Shown here: positions 47,460-56,960 of the stretch, piece by piece
Numbering within the stretch: the stretch's first letter is position 1
How the letters are laid out: each line of letters begins with the position of its first letter
NCBI GenBank assembly: GCA_958496175.1
Contig: OY292274.1
Span: 58,848,630 to 58,912,629, forward strand
Source of the DNA: Sisyra terminalis
Lineage: Eukaryota; Arthropoda; Insecta; Neuroptera; Sisyridae
Length of the DNA stretch: 64,000 nucleotides
Direction: 5' to 3'
The notes under the pieces: generated by a model
Database searches by the model: none
The model's input: only the letters and a program-made list of their open reading frames with translations
Told to the model about the DNA's origin: nothing
Translations under genes and position numbers: made by a program

Positions 47460-48489
47460 TAGGGTGATTTGTTTTTTTACTTTTTTTTTTGGTCCCATCG
47501 TGAAATTTTGTTGGAAATACCAAAAAAAAATTTTTTCTGAAAGTTTCAGCCCTTAATATTAATTTTAAGTCCTCGACCAAGACGTGTAAAGATTTCCCAT
47601 TGAAAATACACGGAAACTCTGATTTTTTATTTTTCAATTTCTATATCTCAGCGGCATTTCATGGGATCGCTTTTACCGAAGATGGTTTTTTCTCAGAATT
47701 AAACGCTCAAGTACAAAAGTACAAAAGTGCCCATTGCGACAAAGTTGTAACTCACACCGGTGAGGTAGTACGGGCCACTGAACCTGATTTTTCCATAAAA
47801 TTCGCGTTTTTTTTTTTGCTTTTATCTCGTAAATAACGAGAGCTACGGAAAAATTATAAACAAAAAACTTGTAGAGAATTTGATTTCCTACAAAAAAGGT
47901 TCTGTAGACCAAATCGCTAAGATCAATATTAAACGAGATATTAAACCTTGAATTGATTTTTCTGTGAAATTTTTGCCGATCATTGATTTAAAGTTTAAAT
48001 CCATATCTCGTTAATCTCGGCTTAATATCTTGTTTAATATTGATCTTAGCGATTTGGTCTACAGAACCTTTTTTGTAGAAAATTAAATTCTCTACAAGCT
48101 TTTTGTTTATAATTTTTCCGTAGCTCTCGTTATTTACGAGATAAATGCAAAAAAAGCGCGAATTTTATGGAAAAATCAGGTTCAGTGACCCGTACTACCT
48201 CACCGGTGTGAGCTACGACTTTGTCGCAATAGGCACTTTTGTAGAACGTTTAATTCTGAGAAAAAACCATCTTCGGTAAAAGCGATCCCATGAAATGCCG
48301 CTGAGATATAGAAATTTAAAAATAAAAAATCCGAGTTTCCGTGTATTTTCAATGGGAAATCTTTACATGTCTTGGTCGAGGACTTAAAATTAATATTAAG
48401 GGCTCAAACTTTCAGAGAATTTTTTTTTTTGGTATTTCCAACAAAATTTCACGATGGGACCAAAAAAAGTAAAAAAAAAAATCGCTCTA
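47460..48489. mobile_element. Hairpin element C, copy 3 (full-length palindrome)
   Basis: The left end is TAGGGTGATTTG and the right end ATCGCTCTA, a mutated inverse. The flanks are TTACTTGT (47452-47459) and TTACTTAT (48490-48497), an 8-bp duplication with one difference. Unlike copies 1 and 2, this copy is symmetric almost to its centre (about 47990): both halves contain ATTTACGAGATAA and CGATTTGGTCTACAGAA or their inverses. It is about 250 bp longer and looks like the parent form from which the shorter copies arose by deletion in one arm. Confidence 0.88.
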
Positions 48490-48670
48490 TTACTTATATA
48501 TTAATGTTTCACATTATTTTTAGCATTGAGATTGTTATTATAGACTATTATTATTATTCTTATTGCTACTGTTAATTGTTTTTATGATTGATGTTATTGC
48601 TATAAGAATAACTATTATTGTTATTGTTGCTATTGATTCTTAAAAATCTTTGTACTTATACAGCACTAAT

Positions 48671-48768
48671 CTACTGGGACTAGTGCTTACATGTGATTGT
48701 CTATGGATTAAATACACTTATTGCAACCCTATGCAGATTGTGGAATTTATTTGAAAATAAAAAAAAAG
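48671..48768 (+). mobile_element. Short poly(A)-tailed retroposon (SINE-like), copy 2
   Basis: CTACTGGGACTAGTGCTTAC through CCCTATGCAGATTGTGGAAT to a poly(A)-rich end. It is nearly identical to 10766..10863. The flanks do not show a clear target duplication. Confidence 0.65.
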
Positions 48769-48771
48769 AAC

Positions 48772-48857
48772 TTTTATGCGTTAAATTTCTACATATTTAG
48801 TATAAGATTTAATTCTATTCTATGCTAGAGGAATTCACCAATAGACCAAAAATGGAC
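48772..48857 (-). repeat. Paralogous empty site of element D
   Basis: Read on the minus strand, this segment matches the sequence on both sides of element D (53470-53534 and 54127-54158) joined together. It has a single copy of CTAAATAT (48793-48800, as ATATTTAG on the plus strand). The shared part includes AAGATTTAATTCTATTCTAT. It shows the pre-insertion state of an old repeat that later received element D at 53.5 kb. Confidence 0.8.
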
Positions 48858-50198
48858 AGTAGAAAGTTTGATAGAAAACAAAATAAGTTTTGCTACATAG
48901 AAGTACTAAAATAAAACATTTTTTAATTCTAATGATCACGAAATTGTCAAAAATTTCAAATCAAAGAACGAGAAGAATCGCAGAGATGGTAATGAAAGAA
49001 TACGCAAGAAAGTGGGGTACTCAACCTCTATAATTATAAAATAGATACAAGAAATTACAATTGATATTTTTATTTATCTGGCAAAATGAATAATGATCGC
49101 ATGCCGATCGACATGGATACTTTTCTAGATCAAATCTTTATATACTTAATTGTAACTAATGGGATGCTGGAAATCACATGATATAAGAGATATAGACTGA
49201 GTTTTGGAAAAATAAATATTATCTCCATTACTTTATGTCTTAACGTGTAATTGTAGATTATTTGACAATACAGAACTAAGACAAAGCAAAACATGTCCTA
49301 TTTAGGCCCCGCACTATGATTTCATTTGCATTTTTTTTTCCAAAATATATTCTTAAATATATTCTTTAAAGTGATTTATTTTTGATGTCCTTTGCGTACT
49401 AAATTCTTCTGTTAATGTTCTCTTTAATTATTTGATCTATTGAAATGATTCTATGTCCAGCGGATCTACCATAACATGAGTTTATCTCTGCATGATTAAG
49501 TTTGATTTTCATTTTTTTGATCCAGAACATTGTTATCATGTACTATGACAAATTCCGATTCTATAAACTAAAAAACTTTTATTTCTCATAATATTTTAGA
49601 AAACAATAAGGTTGAAAAATTTGCAATTTATTCATTGGCCGTTCACACGTAAGCAAGGTGAGAATATCCTTTCAAATATTGAAAAAAAAGTTATTTTAAT
49701 AGAAAATCGTAATAAGCGATGTCGGTATAAACGAATTAGCAAATATCAAATTATTTTTTAGAAAACGACTTTAATTAGTATTTAAAATGCAATCAATATA
49801 CGAAACCTAATAATTGAAATTCCAATATTTAATTAAAATGGTTGAAAAGTTTAATTGGGATTCAGAAAATTGTATATTGAAATCTTTGATTTCAATTTTT
49901 ACTTTCTCTCATTTACAAAAAAGAATGAAACTTTCGTAAAAAAAGTTTTATGTATTTGTAGAAGAAAGAACAAGTACAAGACTTGCTTTTCGATATCGTA
50001 TTTTGGGAAAATTATTTACTGAAGAATAGTTTTGAAAATATTTTTATTAACTAAAGTATTTAAGCGAAATAAATCACCTAATTATATATCCTTATGGATT
50101 ATGAAGATATGTTATTTGATATGTTACAAATAATACACAGTGCATATTTAATGTTGGTTTTTTCATATAGGTACGATAACATATCTTAAATAGTTATT
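48858..50198. other. AT-rich sequence with no recognised feature
   Basis: About 1.3 kb, nothing supportable. Confidence 0.4.
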
Positions 50199-50420
50199 TT
50201 CGATACTATGCGTAAAGTGAGGTTTTCTAGTAGGATGAAATTGATGCACGAGCTGAAGGGACTGATCGTACACAACGAGATCGAGTGCGCTGTGTACCCC
50301 CACGAGGCCACCAGGCGAGTGGGGGTAGGCGCACGAGATCAAGTTGTGTATGATCAGTTCCTTTAGCAAGTGTCTCAATTTCGTCCTATTAGGTACCTCA
50401 CTTTAAGCATAAGTATCGAA
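50199..50420. mobile_element. Palindromic MITE, about 222 bp
   Basis: TTCGATACT...GTAAAGTGAGGT at the left, inverted at the right (ACCTCACTTTAAGCATAAGT then ATCGAA). The arms run inward to GTGTACCCCCA and TGGGGGTAGGC around a short centre near 50310. No coding function; the open frame across it follows from the palindrome. Confidence 0.75.
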
Positions 50421-50425
50421 CAAAA

Positions 50426-50773
50426 TTTTTTGTAACGACTGCTTCTAAAGTTCAACAGAAACAGATTGAGAAATTAATTATTGTTATTTATATATGAAAA
50501 ATTTCAACTCTATAGTAAGAATAATTTATAGAAAAATTATGAATAAAAACAACATTTTAGTTAAAACTCCAGTCTAAATAATTACCTATATTAATTATTT
50601 CTTATCAAAGTTTATTTAGGTATCAATTTATTTTACTTTTGCGTACTGTTATTTACTTTTGCGCACGATTTCTCTACTTTCGCGTACGCTTGCCAACACG
50701 ATGAGAAAATGGCTCTTAACTCCCGCCACACAACGCACGAAAGTTCAACTTTAGAAGCAGTCGTTACAAAAAA
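50426..50773. mobile_element. MITE, about 348 bp, 30-bp terminal repeats
   Basis: TTTTTTGTAACGACTGCTTC followed by TAAAGTTCAAC at the left. The right end is its inverse, GTTCAACTTTAGAAGCAGTC then GTTACAAAAAA. The two ends are nearly perfect inverses, so it is fairly recent. The interior has three TTTGCG- or TCGCG-type repeats (50637-50690). Superfamily unknown. Confidence 0.75.
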
Positions 50774-53185
50774 GCTTTTAAAACATCGACCTTACATAAA
50801 AGTATACGCTATTCATAAAGCTTTTTTATTAAAAAAACGAAAAATATCAAAACGTCAAAAAAACAAATAGATAATAATGTTTTCAAAACATTTTAAATCC
50901 ATCTGCAAATTGATTGGAAAATTTTCCCTGTACTTATTCGCGTAACGTTCGCTTTGAAACTTGTCGATAAATAAGCGACTCATAAAATGCAAATTTTACG
51001 TCTCCCTTGTTATTCTTCGAACAAATGGGATCATAAAACTTAACAGAGGATGTAAATTCTTGCGATTTTTGTTTAATATACCGAGCTTATTGTTTTCGAG
51101 AGCATGTAAACGTGAAAGATTATTATAGAGTTGAGAGGTGCTTGGTGCAAATGCATTAAACATAGTTATATTCTTTGCGAGTTTTCATGCGAGCTTAATG
51201 AAAACTTAGTGTAAAATTAATGAATTACCGGTTACGTTTTTTTCCTTCCTTTTCCCTCGTTTCTTTTTTGTGACTTTATCAAACTTAATATTTGATGAAT
51301 GAAAAAAAAATTTATGCTTTTTTCAAAATTTTTATTCAGTTAATATGTGCTTTTATTTTTTTTAACGGCAACTTAGAAAAAAAACTTTTTTTTTCTTTGT
51401 CAAAATTAGGAATTGGATTCATTGAAAAAAAAAAACGAAATAATTTAAATTAGGTGGTTGATACCCAAAGTTTTTAAGTTTTAGAAAGACAACTGTTTTA
51501 AAATAAGAGTTTGAGAAATTAGGAATACACATTTATGCTGTGATATGCAATGAAATTTTTGGGAATGAAGACTAAATATAAATTTTCAAATTAATGAAAA
51601 CGAATTGTACCAATAAGTTTGTGAGGAATGAATTTTCTATGATATTAATATATGCAATCTTTTACCTTTAATTTCGCAAAGATTAATTATTCAATCATTT
51701 GAATTATCGGTTGTAAATCTGACGAGAATAAGAAATAGTATGCACAATTGCATATTATTATACTTATTCATTCTCCTATAGAATAACACAGCGGTTATAC
51801 ACGTAACATTGATTGTATTTAGGTATAACTATTTGCCTACCAAAATCAGTGTTACAAGAAATGAAAGTATTTCACGTTCATAAAAACTATTATTGTTGTT
51901 AAAATTATAAAGGAATCTTATTGACATAATAATTGGTTAGTATACTTAACAATATAACCTTACCCAACTTATATTTAAGTAATATTCAGCGGTCAAATTA
52001 TTCCACTGTTCGCTCATCTACTACTATTAACTGCTCGACAAAAAAATATGTTGTCCTTTAAGAAGATTCAAGTTTTAAATATTTCTTTCCAACTATACCA
52101 AATTATTTTAACTTAAATTTGAATTTCTCTTATTCATACTAAACAAATAGAAAGACAATCCAAATCAAACAATATTTGATTCTAGACGAAAATTTTTAAC
52201 GTTCTACATGTCAACGAGCGGTCGTTGCATCGGAAGAAGTTGAATCGGAAGAAATTATTTGGTATCCAAATATCTAAGCATGAAATTGGATTTAAATAAA
52301 CCAAAAAGTAGCCAACAATAATATAAAACAATATTTAACTATAAAAAACTACTGAAATTTGTCATTATATACAGTGTGAAAACTGGAAAACTTTATTTTT
52401 ATATTCGATTTTATAGTCGATTCATCTTAATATTGATCGATATCCCTATTAAAAACAGGCAATTTAAGTGTTCAAAAAATCCATTGGAAGTCGTTTAAAG
52501 ATATTAAAAATAATAAAAGCCATTTTTAGTGTATTATTTCAAAATGTTTCTAAATGCCTTTTTAACAGAGGTAGTTTGGTTGTAGCTTTCCTTACTCAAA
52601 TTGTTAAATATAAACGAACAAGCTTATGAAATTTTTCCAACTTTTACCTTAATCAAATAAGTGTTAAGAAAGAGTTCTTATAATTTTTGTTTACAATGAT
52701 AGGAATGGAATATTTGCACCTAGGCGATGTATTAACAACAAATGTGCAATGGTTTTGACTCTGTATTGTACAAATAATAATAACGTTCGAAGATTTGTTG
52801 GATTTATTTTCGAAGAATCCTATTACTGTATGTATTTTTAAATATTTCATACGTTTTTTTAAATTGAAAATATGTTTAATTGGTTTTAGTTATTCTTTCA
52901 ATTCAATATATAAAATTCCTAAAGATACCAGCAAAAATAGCTTTTCAATTTTTAATTTTCATTGTTTATTCGTATGATCTTCACATATAATATACTAAAT
53001 ATCAAAAGTAAGATTATTTATAAGACCACAACAAAAAAATACTGATTGAATAAATATTTTAGTATACAATGTAAAGCTGCAACTCATTGCATTTCATGTG
53101 CATACAAATAAAACCGATAAAAATCAATATATAATAAAGCTCAGATTTCAGCTTTTTAATAAATTAAAGAAAAAAACTCAGATTG
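50774..53185. other. AT-rich sequence with no recognised feature
   Basis: About 2.4 kb. The short frames near 52.65-52.98 kb on both strands show no protein-like features. Confidence 0.45.
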
Positions 53186-53340
53186 CTTAAGATCCGCTTT
53201 TCTTATGAGATGTTTTATTTTCCAAATTGACGACGTTTCGTTGCCTATCACAACTTTATCAGGCGTCTTGGATCACAATTACAACGAAATGTCGTCAATT
53301 TGGAAAATAAACATCGCTAAAATAAAAATCGGATTTTAAG
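53186..53340. mobile_element. Small inverted-repeat element with a hammerhead-like motif
   Basis: The left arm (CTTAAGATCCGCTTTTCTTA ... TTTCCAAATTGACGACGTTT) is inverted, at about 80-85% identity by eye, at the right (AACGAAATGTCGTCAATTTG ... GGATTTTAAG). The arms flank a loop of about 30 bp. The minus strand of the left part carries the hammerhead-like core; the right arm retains only its 3' half. Confidence 0.65.
53221..53270 (-). ncRNA. Degenerate hammerhead-ribozyme-like motif
   Basis: Minus strand: CCAAGACGC, CTGATAA (53262-53256), one extra base, stem II GTTG-loop-CAAC, GAAA (53239-53236), CGTCGTC, AATTTGG. GACG/CGTC and CCAA/TTGG can form stem I with an internal loop. The core base G8 is A (CUGAUAA), so it should be inactive. 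The layout matches the other two motifs in the window. Confidence 0.4.
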
Positions 53341-53534
53341 ATTTTTTTGAAGTGCGATAGATCTTTAATTTAGTAAAAAATAATATCAATACTAATGGTT
53401 AACGAATCAATAATTTTATGATAAAATCACTACATTACGGTTTTTGTTTTTCCCTTCAAAAGGTCGAAATTGTCCTTTTGGTCTTTTGGTAAATTCCTCT
53501 AGCATAGAATAGAATTAAATCTTGTACTAAATAT

Positions 53535-54126
53535 TTGACTGGGCCAAAAAAATCACCTATTTTTTTTTTTTTTGAAAAGTGTATCAAAAATATTGTTCAA
53601 GGTGACAAGATAAAAAAATATCGGGAAGGTTTGAGCCCCTAATATTAATATTAAGATGTCTATCATCTTTAATTTCGATTTTTTATTTGTGCTTTCATTT
53701 TTGCGTCAATGCTGTCCAACTACCAAGGTAAAAAAATAATCTGCACATATATTTATAGAAAATTAAATTCCCTACAAAAAACGTCTTCTTGAAAATTTTT
53801 TCCAGACACGCCGTTTCCGAATAATCAAACTTTAAACATTGATATAATTTTTAGATTAATCTTCTTTATTTTGGAATTTTCTAACTAACGAAGAAACAAA
53901 TATATAGAAATAAACAATATAGATTCGGGAAGGAAATTTAATGCTTTACAAAAAATACTCTTAACGTTTTTACATAAAATCACTTTTTCAAAAGTTATTC
54001 ACAATTAAAGTTGAATGAAATATTCAACTTTAATTACTTTTCATAAATACTTGAATACTTAAAAAAAAAAATTGAATACTTTAAAAAAAAAAAAAGAAAA
54101 ATAATCGATTTTTTTGGCTGAGTCTA
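53535..54126. mobile_element. Element D, perfect 8-bp target duplication
   Basis: The ends are TTGACTGGGCCAAAAAAATC and the inverse of the right end, TAGACTCAGCCAAAAAAATC. CTAAATAT is duplicated on both sides (53527-53534 and 54127-54134), confirmed by the empty paralogous site at 48772-48857. The interior is AT-rich and not a full palindrome. It holds TTTGAGCCCCTAATATTAA (about 53629) and TTTAATGCTTTACAAAAAA (about 53937), variants of the two blocks shared by elements A, B and C. No coding capacity. Confidence 0.85.
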
Positions 54127-54589
54127 CTAAATATGTAGGAATTTAATGCATTTAAGTTGAATAAAACATAAATTTAAGATATAGCAATACAGTTATTATT
54201 ACGAAAATAGCTTGTTTAATAATGAATTATATCTCGAACTTTAAGGAATCAATTATTAAAGGTAATAGTGTGTGAAATAATAGCAAGAAAAAAATGCATA
54301 AGAGTTTTGACATAAATAAATGATAAGAATAAAAAGTTTAACACTTAAGTATTAATAAAGTTTTATTACTTTTTATAATTAGCAAAGTATTAGATTAAAT
54401 ATTAATATGATACATACTTTTACATTTACGTTGTGAATTCTGATTTACCTAGTCATAATTTAAATAAAACTAACAAAAAAAAATGATTTATTGTTCAAAA
54501 ATAATAATAAATTATTTAAATAAGATTTTTGATAAAAGATTTTAAATGGTATTTTTTAGCCAAGTTTAGAATCAAACAGAAATCATTTA

Positions 54590-54896
54590 TGTGGTAAGCA
54601 AGCTTTGGTTAGTTACACAAAAACACGAGTGAGTCCGCTAGCAGTCACCGTCAAAATAAGTGAGAGTAAAATGGTGGATTGTCTGTGGACACTCTGTTCA
54701 GGGCGGGGAATGTTTTCGTATATTATCGACATAATTGATTTATATTAATAAAAAATTATTAAAGAAACACCTACATAAGTCAAAGCGCTATCAGATATGT
54801 ATAAAAAAAATGTGATAACTAAAATTCAATAATGTGATTCACCGTGTGGCATGTAGTTCGTTCCGAACTGGACACTCCAGTGAATTGTAATAAAAG
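54590..54896 (+). promoter_or_regulatory. Candidate plus-strand first exon or promoter
   Basis: A locally less AT-rich patch. It contains GCTAGCAGTCACCGTC, a short frame starting at ATG 54671 (MVDCLWTLCSGRG, 25 codons to TAA at 54746) and ends at a possible donor, AAAAG-GTAAAC, at 54896. I do not recognise the peptide, and no following exon is found. It could equally be an old transposon fragment. Confidence 0.2.
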
Positions 54897-56102
54897 GTAA
54901 ACATAACAATCAATTCATACAAATTTACACGAGTGCATGTTCTTTTTGGTCCGTTAGTTGGAGGAGTTATTTTTTTTACGATCGCAATATTAATTTAATT
55001 TTTTTTCGTGTGTTAAATATTTATTTTTCTTCGATACGTGTTTGGCTTTTTCATTGTTATGGGATGACAGTTTTCGTAAGATAAATGAGAGGTAAGGATA
55101 AAAGCTCTACCAGACAAGCACAACATTGGGCACTGATGTGTATTATAGATGTTGTATATTGATTGTAAGGGTGAAAAGGCTTCAGGTCTTATCGTTATCA
55201 CACACAAATCGTATCCTTTTACAAGTTTTCACTTAAGTATTACTGTCCCACATAATTTTCTGCTGGCCCAATTTTATTTACGCTAAGAAAAGATGTGTCA
55301 AGGCTGTATACACATCGTTTTCGTTAATCTATTAAAATTACATTAACAAAGTTATTTCCCAATTATTTATTCAAAAGCTTTCCATTTCAATCAATTCAAT
55401 TCCCGTGGTTTTTTTGGAACTACAGAATAATTCATTGCTCTGTATACTCATTTTATTCTTCTATAAAAAGTACACATTTTCTGCATTCCGAAAATATATT
55501 TTTAGAATTCAAGCCATTTAAATCATGTAATCGTTGTTTTTTTTTTGTAGACATAAAAGCACATACCATTCAAACTTCAATATTTTTTCATGCATATAAG
55601 TGATTCACTTTGAAATACCATTAAAGGAATTATTAATTAAATGAGTCCAATCATTTGAACAAAGAATATAACACACCATCAATGCCTACAATTGAAACTT
55701 TCACGAAAAGGATAAATCATTTTTTTCCGAATGTTGAAAACAAATTAAAGAAAAGAGGAGTTTTACATGAAAAATGATAATTTTTGTATGTCAACTGGGA
55801 AAGTATTTCATAAAACTTGGTACTTTCTAATATTTTTGTGACGTGTTCATTTTTATTATAAAAAAAAAACGGAGCCGTCACAAAAATAAGAAGATATAAA
55901 TCTTTCGTTCCGAAATAGACGACACATTGTATTTGTTGTGACAAAAAATACGTGGGACTAGAAGTTAAATTAGTTGGGGTTAAATTTTATTTATTCCCTC
56001 CTATTTACTTTGTAACGAAAAAAAATCAAAACAACATTAATCGATTTGTTGGTTTCTGAGAAAGAATCACTTGAAATAGAAAATATTTAAGGGGGAAAAT
56101 AG
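54897..56102. other. AT-rich sequence with no recognised feature
   Basis: About 1.2 kb with no supportable gene or repeat. Confidence 0.4.
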
Positions 56103-56960
56103 TTTTTGATTTAATTTGTGCTTTGTTCAATATAATGCAGTAATTAACTTCCCTTTTATTTAAGTAGAGACTGTCTTTTCATATCAGTAATTCAGACCAA
56201 CAGGGCTACATTAAAATCAGTGCTTCCCTAACTTTTAAAATATGTGTACCTCTTATATAATAAGTAAGGTGTTGATTACTATTTGTCGAGAAAAAATAAT
56301 TAAAAATTACAAATTTTTGTGATAATGTCCGAATCACATGATTACTTACCAGGCCAGCCAAAATGTGGTGTAGTGCATTCCTTTGCTAAACTTTTCCCGT
56401 ACCCCAAGGGGTACGCAAAATATGCTTTGGTATACACTAACTTAGATAAAGAGAAGTCCTAGGACTTCCATCTCCCGTTTTGTATTTACTCTTTTTGAGG
56501 AACTTTTAAAATGTCCTAATATTACAATACATTTTTGATTTAATTTGTGCTTTGTCCAATACAATGCAGTGATTAATTTCCCTTTTATTTAAGTAGAGAG
56601 TATCTTTTTATATCAGTAATTAAGACCAACAGGGTTACATTAAAATAAGTGTTTCCCTAACTTCTTAAATTTTTTCCATCTCTTATATAATAAGTAAGGT
56701 ATTGATTACTATTTGTCGAGAAAAAATAATTAAAAATTACAAATTTTTGTGATAATGTCTGAATCACATGATTACTTACCAGGCCAGACAAAATATGTGG
56801 TAGCACATTCCTTTGCTAAACTTTTCCCGTACCCGTAGGGGTACGCGTAATATACTTTGGTATACACTAACTTAGATAAAGAGAAGCCCTAGGACTTCCA
56901 TTTCCCGTTTTGTTTTTACTCTTTTTGAGGAATTTTTAGAGTGCTAATATTACAATACAA
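56103..56960. repeat. 429-bp tandem duplication containing a hAT-like end
   Basis: GATTTAATTTGTGCTTTGT begins at 56108 and 56537, a 429-bp period. The two copies are more than 90% identical by eye to about 56960. Each contains CAGTGCTTCCCTAAC (56219) or its GTGTTTCCCTAAC variant, and a GTACCCCAAGGGGTACGC- or GTACCCGTAGGGGTACGC-type palindrome, as found inside insect hAT MITEs. No protein. Confidence 0.8.

Noticed and set aside
47600..48575. Open frames of 67-79 codons around hairpin C3
   Set aside because: They lie in the arms of the hairpin, recur in inverted form and differ by frameshifts among the three copies.
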